Below are positions 18,013-25,506 of a DNA stretch of 64,000 nt, piece after piece (the stretch's first letter is position 1; the number at the start of each line of letters is the position of its first letter). Source of the DNA: Rhodococcus opacus (GTDB lineage: Bacteria > Actinomycetota > Actinomycetes > Mycobacteriales > Mycobacteriaceae); the NCBI RefSeq assembly GCF_012396235.1, contig NZ_JAAXPA010000001.1, positions 310,001-374,000 on the forward strand, in the 5' to 3' direction. Both the position numbers and the translations under genes were made by a program. The notes under the pieces are model-generated. The model saw nothing but the letters and a program-made list of their open reading frames with translations. It searched no databases and was not told the origin of the DNA.

Positions 18013-19527
18013 GTGCGGAAATCCTATAGAGCGATCGCGGCGACGGTCCGCAGCAGATGGCCGCTCTATATGGTTTCGATGCTCCTCGCCAATTTCATCG
18101 GCGCCATCCTCGTCTTCGCGTTCGTGCGTTACGGCGTGCCCATCCCCGAATCGCAGGAAATTATCGCCGACCGGGTCCGCAACGTCGCGATCTTCGGTGG
18201 CTATCTCGCGTTCGCCGCCGTGGTGAGTCTCACGGCCGCGGCGATGATGCTGAGGTCGGTAGTCCGCTGGCAGTTGCGTGGGGGTCCGCCGACGCGCAGC
18301 GAGCAGATGTCGGCGCTGCACGCACCGCTGCGACAGGCGATCGTGCACCTGGTGCTGTGGATCCTCGGCGGCATCATCTTCGTGCTGCTCACCATCACCG
18401 AGATGCCGGAACTCGCGGTGGCGGTGATCGTCACCGTCTGCATGGCCGCGACCACGACGTTCGGTTTCACCTACATGCTCGGCGAACGCATCCTGCGTCC
18501 CGTGGCCGCCCGCGCGCTCAGCGAGGGCGAGTTCGACCGGACCATGGCACCCGGTGTCGGTACCCGGATGGCCATGACGTGGGGTCTCGGAACGCTGATG
18601 CCGGTCATCGGCATCATCCTGCTGTGCGTGACGCAGATAACCACCGACCTGGTGTTCTCCCCGAACGCGCTCGCGTGGGCGATCATGCTGCTGTCGATCA
18701 TCGCGATCGCGCAGGCGTTCGCGCTGTCGATGCTGACGGCCAGCCAGATCTCCGACCCGATCAAACAGCTGCGACGGGCCATCGAACGCGTCCAGCGCGG
18801 CGCCACCGACGTCCGGGTCGAGGTGTTCGACGGCAGCGAGATCGGGCGACTGCAGGTCGGGTTCAACCGCATGATGCGCGAATCGGATGAACGGCGGCTG
18901 CTACGCGAACTGTTCGGTCAGCACGTCGGTGAGGACGTCGCACGGCGGGCCCTGCAGTTCGGTACCGAACTCGGCGGGGAGACGAGGTTCGTCGCGGTGC
19001 TGTTCGTCGACATGGTCGGCTCCACCGGCGCCGCCGCGGAGCGTCCCCCGGGCGAGGTCGTGAACCTGCTCAACGAGTTCTTCCGCGTCGTCGTCGACGT
19101 GATCGACCGGCACCACGGCTTCGTCAACAAGTTCATGGGTGACGCGGCTCTCGCGATTTTCGGCGCCCCGCTCGACCGCCCCGACGCACCGACGGCGGCG
19201 CTGGCGGCGGCCCGGGAGCTGCGGTTCGCGCTGAACGAGATCACCGGCCTCGACGTCGGTATCGGCGTCTCCGCAGGCCTCGCCGTCGCCGGCAACATCG
19301 GCGCCGCCGAACGCTTCGAGTACACGGTGATCGGCGACCCCGTCAACGAGGCGTCGCGGCTCACCGAACTCGCCAAGCTCCACCCCAGCCGTGTGCTGGC
19401 CTCGACGAGCGCCCTGTATTTCGCGGACGACGACGAACAGGCGCACTGGGAACTCGGCGAACAGGTCCAGTTGCGGGGGCGCCGCCGCAACACCCATCTG
19501 GCTTGGCCGGAGGACTATCCGGAGTAA
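18013..19527 (+). CDS. Membrane-bound class III adenylate/guanylate cyclase with HAMP domain
   Basis: Product of 504 residues. Six membrane helices in two groups (1-~240) lead into a HAMP linker (ISDPIKQLRRAIERVQRGATDVRVE) and a C-terminal class III cyclase domain. Metal-binding Asp residues are in VLFVDMVGSTG and KFMGDAALAIFG; the second also supplies the purine-specifying Lys. GDPVNEASRL carries the other purine-contacting Asp. Lys and Asp predict ATP as substrate. The layout matches M. tuberculosis Rv1318c-Rv1320c and Rv3645. It is divergent from the AI-2E operon. Confidence 0.92.
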   Translation: MRKSYRAIAATVRSRWPLYMVSMLLANFIGAILVFAFVRYGVPIPESQEIIADRVRNVAIFGGYLAFAAVVSLTAAAMMLRSVVRWQLRGGPPTRSEQMSALHAPLRQAIVHLVLWILGGIIFVLLTITEMPELAVAVIVTVCMAATTTFGFTYMLGERILRPVAARALSEGEFDRTMAPGVGTRMAMTWGLGTLMPVIGIILLCVTQITTDLVFSPNALAWAIMLLSIIAIAQAFALSMLTASQISDPIKQLRRAIERVQRGATDVRVEVFDGSEIGRLQVGFNRMMRESDERRLLRELFGQHVGEDVARRALQFGTELGGETRFVAVLFVDMVGSTGAAAERPPGEVVNLLNEFFRVVVDVIDRHHGFVNKFMGDAALAIFGAPLDRPDAPTAALAAARELRFALNEITGLDVGIGVSAGLAVAGNIGAAERFEYTVIGDPVNEASRLTELAKLHPSRVLASTSALYFADDDEQAHWELGEQVQLRGRRRNTHLAWPEDYPE

Positions 19528-19543
19528 TCCGCTACCCGTTGGT

Positions 19544-19549
19544 TACGCT
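19544..19549 (+). promoter_or_regulatory. -10 box TACGCT of leaderless UPF0104 gene
   Basis: TACGCT is followed by six bases and GTG 19556. It is the same hexamer and spacing as in front of the AI-2E operon. Confidence 0.5.
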
Positions 19550-19555
19550 GGCCAG

Positions 19556-20689
19556 GTGGCCCAGCCTCGATCCGACCCGCCCACTGCCGAGCCTCCTCGG
19601 CAGCGAAGCCGATACTGGTGGATCAAATGGCTACTCGGCGCCGGCCTCCTGGCCCTGCTGACCGTCGAGGGCATCTACCTGTGGCCCACCCTCAGCGACT
19701 CGTGGAAAGCACTCACCGAGATCCACTGGGGGTGGGTCGCGGCATGTATCGCAGCCCAAGCCGTCTCCCTGAGCGGGTACGGCGCGGTCCAGCAGCGGCT
19801 GCTGCAGGCGGGTGGTGTCGTCGTCAGCCAGCTGAAGTCGGTGTCGGTGATCTACGCGAGCACCGCGATGGCCGTGAGCCTGCCGGCCGGTCAGGTGTTC
19901 TCCACCGCCTTCACCTACAAGCAGACCCGCAAGTGGGGTGCCACCCCCATCGTCGCGTCCTGGCAGCTGGCGATCTCCGGAGTGATCGCCGCGGGCAGCC
20001 TCGCGCTGCTCGGCGCTGCAGGCGCGTTCGCGGTGGGCACCAAGGTGAGTCCGGTCACGCTGGCACTGTCGCTGGTGGCCGCGTTCGGACTGTTCTACGG
20101 ACTGCGATACATCTCACGTAACCCCGACTCGATCGAGTCGATCGGACACTGGGTGCTCACCCGGTACAACAAGTTCCGCAAGAATCCCCCCGAGACGGGT
20201 GTCGAACGGTGGAAGGAGATCCTGAGCCAGCTCGATTCGGTCGAGCTGAGCCGCAGGGATTCCGTCATCACGTTCGGGTGGTCGGCGGTGCACCGGCTCG
20301 CCGACGTCGCGTGCCTCGGCTTCGCCTGCTGGGCGGTGGGCGCGGAACCGTCGTTCGCGGGTCTGCTGATCGCGTTCGCCGCGGCCAAGGCCGTGGGCAG
20401 CATTCCACTCGCGCCGGGCGGGCTGGGGTTCGTCGACGGCACCCTGATCGCGACGCTGACGGCGGCGGGAGCCACCGCGTCGCAGGCCCTCGCGGCGGTG
20501 TTCGTCTACCGCGTCGTGAGCTACATCCTCGTCGCGATCGTCGGCTGGGTGGTGTTCTTCATCCTGTTCCGGCACAACCAGCACGAGGACCTGGAGATGG
20601 ACCTCGAGTTCGAGCGCCGGGAGCAATCGTCACCGACCACCAAGCGCACGAAGCACACCGGGGACCCCGAGCCCGACTCCCAGCCGTGA
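19556..20689 (+). CDS. Lysylphosphatidylglycerol-synthase-type flippase (UPF0104) membrane protein
   Basis: Product of 377 residues with about eight membrane helices and the family signature near the C-terminus (AAKAVGSIPLAPGGLGFVDGTLIATL). It corresponds to the membrane flippase half of MprF-like proteins without the lysyl-transferase half, so it may move a lipid or lipid-linked intermediate across the inner membrane. The tail is polar. The stop TGA (20687-20689) lies inside palindrome A2. It starts 28 bases after the cyclase stop but has its own -10 box. Confidence 0.85.
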   Translation: MAQPRSDPPTAEPPRQRSRYWWIKWLLGAGLLALLTVEGIYLWPTLSDSWKALTEIHWGWVAACIAAQAVSLSGYGAVQQRLLQAGGVVVSQLKSVSVIYASTAMAVSLPAGQVFSTAFTYKQTRKWGATPIVASWQLAISGVIAAGSLALLGAAGAFAVGTKVSPVTLALSLVAAFGLFYGLRYISRNPDSIESIGHWVLTRYNKFRKNPPETGVERWKEILSQLDSVELSRRDSVITFGWSAVHRLADVACLGFACWAVGAEPSFAGLLIAFAAAKAVGSIPLAPGGLGFVDGTLIATLTAAGATASQALAAVFVYRVVSYILVAIVGWVVFFILFRHNQHEDLEMDLEFERREQSSPTTKRTKHTGDPEPDSQP

Positions 20690-20725
20690 GTACTTCTTAA
20701 CCGCCGGACGTTGACAAGTACTCAC
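20686..20725. repeat. 40-bp palindrome, family A copy 2
   Basis: Imperfect copy (arms GTGAGTACTTCTTAACCGCC and GTGAGTACTTGTCAACGTCC when both are read inward). It contains the TGA stops of both convergent neighbours, 20687-20689 on plus and 20722-20724 on minus. Like copy A3 it is followed by GGCGGCGAAGCCGCA, which suggests recent duplication of a longer unit. Confidence 0.92.
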
Positions 20726-21378
20726 AGGCGGCGAAGCCGCATGATCCGGACGGCCTGCTCGGCGTCGCCGTCCGCGATCGCCTCCACCAGCAGTCGGTGG
20801 TCGTCCGCGTCGGGCTCACTGTGCGCGGTCAGGTCCAGCACGTCCATCAGGTCGAGCATCGCTTCGCGCAGCCGCGGGACGAACGTCTCGAACAATTCGG
20901 TCAGCACCGGGTTGCGCGCCGCGACCACGACCGCGCGATGCAGGGCGATGTCTGCGTCGACGAACGCGGCAGCCCCGGTTCCGGACGCTGCGGACCGGGC
21001 GTCCAGGGCCTGGCGGAGCGCCGCGACATCGTCCTCGCCGCGCCGGGCCGCGGCCAGCCGGGCCGCCTCGATCTCGACGGTGTTACGCACCTCGACGACG
21101 TGCCGGATCTCCTCGGTCCGGAGCACCCGGTCCCAGCCCTGCCGTGGCGACGACCCGCGGAGAAAGACGCCGGCCCCTTGCCGCGACTCGAGCATGCCGA
21201 GGCCCGCGAGCATCCGGACGGCCTCGCGCACCGTCGACCGTCCGACGCCCAGTTCCGCGGCCAGTGTGGTCTCGCCGGGGAGCTTGGCGCCGACCTCCCA
21301 TTCACCGCTCTCGATCCGAGAGCGCAGCAGGTCCGCCGCCTGGTCCGTCAGCAGGTGGCGTCGTATCGACGAGGTCAC
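20722..21378 (-). CDS. GntR-family regulator, FadR/FCD subfamily
   Basis: Product of 218 residues. The winged helix is in residues 10-75 (RIESGEWEVGAKLPGETTLAAELGVGRSTVREAVRMLAGLGML); the helical FCD effector domain follows with metal-site residues DADIALHRAVV and DDHRLLVEAI. It is divergent from leuA. GTG 21378 has GAGGAG upstream. The last codons read through the palindrome flank (RLRRL) and the stop lies inside repeat A2. The target is unknown; leuA is the obvious candidate by position only. Confidence 0.9.
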   Translation of the reverse strand: MTSSIRRHLLTDQAADLLRSRIESGEWEVGAKLPGETTLAAELGVGRSTVREAVRMLAGLGMLESRQGAGVFLRGSSPRQGWDRVLRTEEIRHVVEVRNTVEIEAARLAAARRGEDDVAALRQALDARSAASGTGAAAFVDADIALHRAVVVAARNPVLTELFETFVPRLREAMLDLMDVLDLTAHSEPDADDHRLLVEAIADGDAEQAVRIMRLRRL

Positions 21379-21400
21379 TCAGAACTCCTCAGGTTGTCTG

Positions 21401-21424
21401 ATGAGTGATTTTCTCCTTGTCTAG
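21401..21424 (+). CDS. Putative leuA leader peptide MSDFLLV
   Basis: A seven-codon frame (Met-Ser-Asp-Phe-Leu-Leu-Val, TAG stop) lies 122 bases before leuA. Consecutive Leu-Leu-Val codons are what an attenuator of branched-chain amino acid synthesis should contain. The ribosome site in front is weak. Transcription attenuation by leader peptides is established for amino acid operons in actinobacteria; its action here is inferred. Confidence 0.5.
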   Translation: MSDFLLV

Positions 21425-21546
21425 CGCCGTGGCGTTCCGTGGACTTCTCCTCCACTGCCGCGGCGAGGCCTGAAGGCCGGCACCCTGCCGCGGGGTTTCG
21501 CCGCGTCGGTCGTCTCGTGCACCCCCTTTCCGAGGAGCAGACCGTG
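21425..21546 (+). promoter_or_regulatory. leuA leader: Structured leader between leader peptide and leuA
   Basis: The untranslated stretch holds possible hairpins: GTGGA (21439-21443) with TCCAC (21451-21455), and GCGG (21490-21493) with CCGC (21501-21504), plus two CCGCGG motifs that could pair alternatively. This fits an attenuator with exclusive structures. AGGAG at 21533-21537 is the leuA ribosome site. Confidence 0.4.
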
Positions 21547-23249
21547 ATGACCAGCACCGTCCCCACCTGGAACACCCACCAACCCTCGCCGATGCCCTCC
21601 GATCGCTACCGCGCGATCTGGGACCGCGTTCCCGTCCCCGACCTCGACCGCACCTGGCCGGCGCGACGCACGACCACCGCCCCGCTGTGGGTTCCCGTCG
21701 ATATGCGCGACGGCAACCAGGCCCTCGCCGAGCCGATGGATCCGGAGCGCAAACGCACGTTCTTCGAACTGCTGATCTCGATCGGCTACAAGGAGATCGA
21801 GGTCGGATACCCGTCCGCGAGCCAGACCGATTTCGACTTCGTCCGCGACCTCGTGCGTCTGGACCTGGTGCCCGAGGACGTGACGATCGTCGTCTTCACC
21901 GCGGCCCGCGACGATCTGATCGCCAGGACGTACGAGGCGGTCGAGGGACTGCGGAACGTCGTGGTGCACATGTACACCGCGACGGCGCCGACGTGGCGCT
22001 CCGTCGTGCTCGGCAAGGACCGGAAAGCGCTGCACCGGTTGATCTTCGATGCAGCGCAGGAGGTGGCACGCGGCGCCGGCGATCATTCGGGCCGGCGGTT
22101 CGAGTTCTCACCCGAGGTGTTCAACCTGACCGAGCCGGACTTCGTGCTCGACGTGTGCAACAGCCTGACCCGACTGTGGGACGCGAGCCCCGACCGTCCC
22201 GTGATCCACAATCTGCCTGCCACGGTGGAGGTCTCGACGCCCAACGTGTATGCCGATCAGATCGAGTACGTGCACCGGCATCTGGAGCGGCGGGAGTCGG
22301 TCATCCTGTCGGTGCACCCGCACAACGACCGCGGCACCGGGGTCGCCTGCGCCGAACTGGCGGTGCTGGCGGGTGCGCAGCGGGTCGAGGGCTGCCTGTT
22401 CGGCAATGGTGAGCGGACCGGCAACGTCGATCTGGTGACGCTGGCCCTGAATCTGCACGCGCAGGGCGTCGACCCGATGATCGACCTCTCGGACATCGAC
22501 ACGGTGCGGCGAACCGTCGAGTACTGCAATCGGATTCCCGTTCACGAGCGGCACCCCTACGGCGGCGACCTCGTGTACACGGCGTTCTCCGGTACCCATC
22601 AGGATGCGATCAAGAAGGGATTCGCGGAGCATCGGGCGTCCGCAGCAGCAGCAGGGCTGGATGCGAGGAGCGCACCGTGGGCGGTGCCGTACCTGCCGAT
22701 CGACCCGGCGGACGTGGGACGCGACTACCAGGCCGTCATCCGCATCAACAGCCAATCCGGCAAGGGGGCATCGCGCACCTGCTGCAGACCGAATACGGTG
22801 TCACGCTGCCGCGGCGGCTCCAGATCGACTTCGCCGCGAAGGTGCAGGAGGCGGCGGACACGTCGGGGCTCGAGATCACGGCCGAGGAACTGTGGACACG
22901 GTTCTGCGCCGAGCACGGCTATCGGGGCGGCCTCGGCCGCTGGTCCGTCGAGCACGGCGCGGACGGTGACCGGCTGTTCGTCGTGTTCGACGTCGACGGT
23001 GTGGAAGTGTCGGGCGAGGCGGTGGCCACCGGCCCCGTCGAGGCGATGACCCATGTCCTCGCGTCGAAGGGCGTGGACGTGGACGTCCTCTCCCTGACTC
23101 AGCACTCGCAGAAGTCGGATAGCGACAGCGCGGCGATCACGTTGGCGGAGTGCCGCGTCGGCGATCGGACGGTGTGGGGCATGGGCTCACATCAGTCGGT
23201 GACGGCCTCCGCGATCCGGGCGGTGTATCGAGCCGTGAGTACTTCTTAA
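21547..23249 (+). pseudogene. leuA: 2-isopropylmalate synthase leuA, interrupted by a one-base frameshift
   Basis: First committed enzyme of leucine synthesis, condensing acetyl-CoA with 2-oxoisovalerate. The N-terminal HMGL-like barrel shows [10 protein letters not shown] and the metal site HPHNDRGTG; the C-terminal part is the LeuA allosteric dimer domain. The frame breaks at a run of five G (22764-22768): upstream reads INSQSGKG, and the matching continuation [17 protein letters not shown] is in the +2 frame. One extra G would restore a ~568-residue protein. This is either a true loss, a sequencing error, or a slippery tract. The restored protein ends AVSTS, its last four residues and TAA coming from palindrome A3. 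Confidence 0.9.
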
Positions 23250-23274
23250 CCGCCGGACGTTAAGAAGTACTCAC
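23235..23274. repeat. 40-bp palindrome, family A copy 3
   Basis: Arms of 16 perfect bases (GTGAGTACTTCTTAAC) around an 8-base centre. It encodes the final Val-Ser-Thr-Ser and TAA of leuA on plus (23247-23249) and the same tail and TAA of the convergent hydrolase on minus (23260-23262). The flank GGCGGCGAAGCCGCA is shared with copy A2. Confidence 0.93.
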
Positions 23275-24111
23275 GGGCGGCGAAGCCGCAAAGGAGCGAA
23301 TCGCCTCCGCCACCACGTCCGGCCGGTCCTCGGGCATCAACGTGTAACTGTCCTCGACCTCCCGTAGTTGGGCGTGCGGGTACAGTTCCGCCAACCGCCG
23401 GCCGTGGTCGCGGGGCATCACCTTGTCCTCGACGGCCCACAGCACGAGGACCGGCCGGTCGAAGCTCCGGTTCGCTTCCGCCCAGTCCAGCAGCGTCGAC
23501 TTGGGTGGCAGCGACGTCGTGTACTTGCGCAGGTCTCGCCGCACCCGGCGGTCGGTGGTCGCGGGCCGGAACCAGCCGTCCATCACCGGTTTCGGTACCG
23601 GTCGCTTGCTCATCCAGCCCCACGCCGCCGGCGCCCGGCGCATCGCCCGGAATCGCAACGCCTGCATGGTCAGGGCGAGGCCACCGGGGATCGCCACCGC
23701 GACACCTATCGCGCGACCGGGAATTCCCGGCGGATAGTTGTCGAACGCCTCGCACGGCGTGAGGACGAGCGCCGCGACGCGGCTGGTGTCACCGAGCGCG
23801 ATGAACACTTGCGCGCCGCCCCAGTCGTTCTGCACGAGTGTGACGTCCGCGAGGTCGAGTCGCTCGAGGAATTCGCCGATCAGCAGTCCGAGGCCGCGCA
23901 ACGAGAGGTCGGCGTCCTCGTGCATCGGAATGCGGTGCGCGCCGAGCGGGAGGATGGGGAGGATGCAGCGGAAGTCCGGAACGAGCCGCTCCACCACGTG
24001 TCGCCACACGGTGCCGTCGATCGTCAGTCCGGAGATGAACACGAGGACGGGGCCGTCGCCACCGGTGTCGTGGTACTCGACGGTGCCTGCGGAGAGGTCG
24101 ATCTGCTTCAT
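23260..24111 (-). CDS. Alpha/beta hydrolase with Asp nucleophile, haloalkane-dehalogenase-like
   Basis: Product of 283 residues. The nucleophile elbow reads LVQNDWGGAQ, an Asp-Trp-Gly as in haloalkane dehalogenases and epoxide hydrolases rather than the Ser of esterases. The strand-loop FISGLTIDGTVW gives the oxyanion region, and LWAVEDKVMP likely holds the catalytic acid; the expected C-terminal His is not obvious in the DSYTLMPEDRP region. ATG 24111 is preferred (GGAG eight bases upstream) over GTG 24120. The C-terminus PPVSTS is supplied by palindrome A3. It is divergent from a TetR regulator that probably controls it. Confidence 0.82.
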   Translation of the reverse strand: MKQIDLSAGTVEYHDTGGDGPVLVFISGLTIDGTVWRHVVERLVPDFRCILPILPLGAHRIPMHEDADLSLRGLGLLIGEFLERLDLADVTLVQNDWGGAQVFIALGDTSRVAALVLTPCEAFDNYPPGIPGRAIGVAVAIPGGLALTMQALRFRAMRRAPAAWGWMSKRPVPKPVMDGWFRPATTDRRVRRDLRKYTTSLPPKSTLLDWAEANRSFDRPVLVLWAVEDKVMPRDHGRRLAELYPHAQLREVEDSYTLMPEDRPDVVAEAIRSFAASPPVSTS

Positions 24112-24129
24112 GGCGCTCACTCCATTTGA

Positions 24130-24141
24130 TAGATCGTTCTA
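24130..24141. promoter_or_regulatory. Candidate TetR operator TAGATCGTTCTA
   Basis: Near-palindrome of the TAGA-N4-TCTA type in the 86-base gap between the hydrolase and the TetR gene. LmrA/YxaF-type TetR regulators bind TAGA-containing operators, so the position and sequence fit autoregulation plus control of the hydrolase. Confidence 0.5.
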
Positions 24142-24197
24142 CTGAAATTCACGTTACGATCAGGTAGGCACCGAGCGCAACGGTCGGAGGCAGGAAA

Positions 24198-24776
24198 GTG
24201 AAAGACACGAAGGCCCGGATCCTCGGCACCAGCGGCGAACTCTTCCGCCGCAACGGATACACCGGGACCGGACTCAAACAGGTCGCGGCGGAGGCGCGCG
24301 CCCCGTTCGGGTCGATCTACCACTTCTTCCCCGGCGGCAAGCAGCAACTCGGCGAGGAGGTCATCCGCTCGTCGGGCGAGGAGTACGCCCGGCTCGTGTT
24401 CTCCATCCTCGACGCGCATCCCGACATCCTCGAGGGGATCGAGGTGGGGTTCCGGTTGGCGGGCGAGACCCTGGTGGCCACCGATTACGCGGACGCATGC
24501 CCGATCGCCACGGTCGCACTCGAGGTCGCGAGCACCAACGAGGTGCTCCGCGTGGCCACGGCCGACGTATTCACGAGCTGGATCGACTCGGGCAGCGCCC
24601 TGCTGCGCGCCCGCGGATTCGCCGAGACCGATGCGCGGCGTCTGATCCTCGGCTTCGTCACCAGCCTGGAGGGCGCGTTCGTCCTGGCCCGCGCACTCCG
24701 CAGCACCGAACCGCTCGATGCCGCCGGCACCACGGTCCTCGCCGCCGCGCGGGCCTGCCTCCCGTCGCGCGAGTGA
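24198..24776 (+). CDS. TetR-family regulator, LmrA/YxaF-like
   Basis: Product of 192 residues. The N-terminal HTH (ILGTSGELFRRNGYTGTGLKQVAAEARAPFGSIYHFFPGGKQQL) has the FGSIYHFFPGGK signature of the LmrA subgroup. The C-terminal ligand domain contains ACPIATVALEVAS, also typical. GTG 24198 is preceded by GGAGGCAGGAAA. It is divergent from the Asp-nucleophile hydrolase and most likely represses it. Confidence 0.9.
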   Translation: MKDTKARILGTSGELFRRNGYTGTGLKQVAAEARAPFGSIYHFFPGGKQQLGEEVIRSSGEEYARLVFSILDAHPDILEGIEVGFRLAGETLVATDYADACPIATVALEVASTNEVLRVATADVFTSWIDSGSALLRARGFAETDARRLILGFVTSLEGAFVLARALRSTEPLDAAGTTVLAAARACLPSRE

Positions 24777-24818
24777 CAGGCGTCACATTCGGGTTGCGGA
24801 AGAAATCCACCGGGTTCA

Positions 24819-24852
24819 TAGTTGAACCTACAAGAACTTGAACATTCAACTA
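24819..24852. promoter_or_regulatory. Nested inverted repeats upstream of yceI gene
   Basis: TAGTTGAA (24819-24826) faces TTCAACTA (24845-24852), and within it TTGAACATTCAA (24838-24849) forms a second palindrome. Such AT-rich TTGAA/TTCAA boxes fit a MarR-type operator. No MarR gene is adjacent. Confidence 0.4.
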
Positions 24853-24879
24853 ATTGAGTCGACGATCCGAGGAGTTTTC

Positions 24880-25434
24880 ATGACCACCGCCACCGCCACC
24901 CTGCCCAACCTCACCGCCGGAACCTGGGCCATCGACACCGTCCACTCCACCGTCGGCTTCGCCGTCCGCCACCTCATGGTCAGCAAGGTCCGCGGCACCT
25001 TCAACGACTTCACCGGCGCGATCACCGTCGCCGAGGACGGCACCGCCGCCGTCACCGCCGAAATCCAGGTCGCATCCATCGACACCAAGAACACCGACCG
25101 CGACGCCCACATCAAGTCCGCCGACTTCTTCGACGCCGAGCAGTACCCCACCGCCACCTTCACCTCCACCGCCGTCCGCGCCAAGGGCGACGACTACGTC
25201 GTCGACGGCGAATTCACCCTCCACGGCGTCACCCGCCCGGTCGAGCTCGCCCTCGAATTCAACGGCGTCAACCCCGGCATGGGCAACGGCCCGGTCGCCG
25301 GCTTCGAAGCCACCACCGTCCTCAACCGCAAGGACTTCGGCATCACCATCGACATGCCCCTCGAAGGCGGCGGAGCCGTCGTCGGCGACAAGATCACCAT
25401 CACCCTCGAGATCGAGGCCGGCCTGCAGGCCTGA
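24880..25434 (+). CDS. YceI family lipocalin-like protein
   Basis: Product of 184 residues with the YceI signature (TWAIDTVHSTVGFAVRHLMVSKVRGTFNDFTG; DFFDAEQYPTATFTS; FTLHGVTRPVEL). YceI proteins are beta-barrels that bind polyisoprenoid chains; this one lacks a signal peptide, so it is cytosolic. AGGAG lies seven bases before ATG 24880. Codons end almost only in C or G, more so than in neighbours, suggesting high expression. Confidence 0.93.
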   Translation: MTTATATLPNLTAGTWAIDTVHSTVGFAVRHLMVSKVRGTFNDFTGAITVAEDGTAAVTAEIQVASIDTKNTDRDAHIKSADFFDAEQYPTATFTSTAVRAKGDDYVVDGEFTLHGVTRPVELALEFNGVNPGMGNGPVAGFEATTVLNRKDFGITIDMPLEGGGAVVGDKITITLEIEAGLQA

Positions 25435-25506
25435 CCCATGGGCGTCGATATCAGCGGTAGTGAACGAGTGCCCGTTCCGACCTGGGACTGTCGTTCGCTC
25501 GCAGTC

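Noticed and set aside
23260..24111. Ordinary serine esterase
   Set aside because: The elbow residue is Asp (NDWGG), so the Ser-esterase assignment does not hold.
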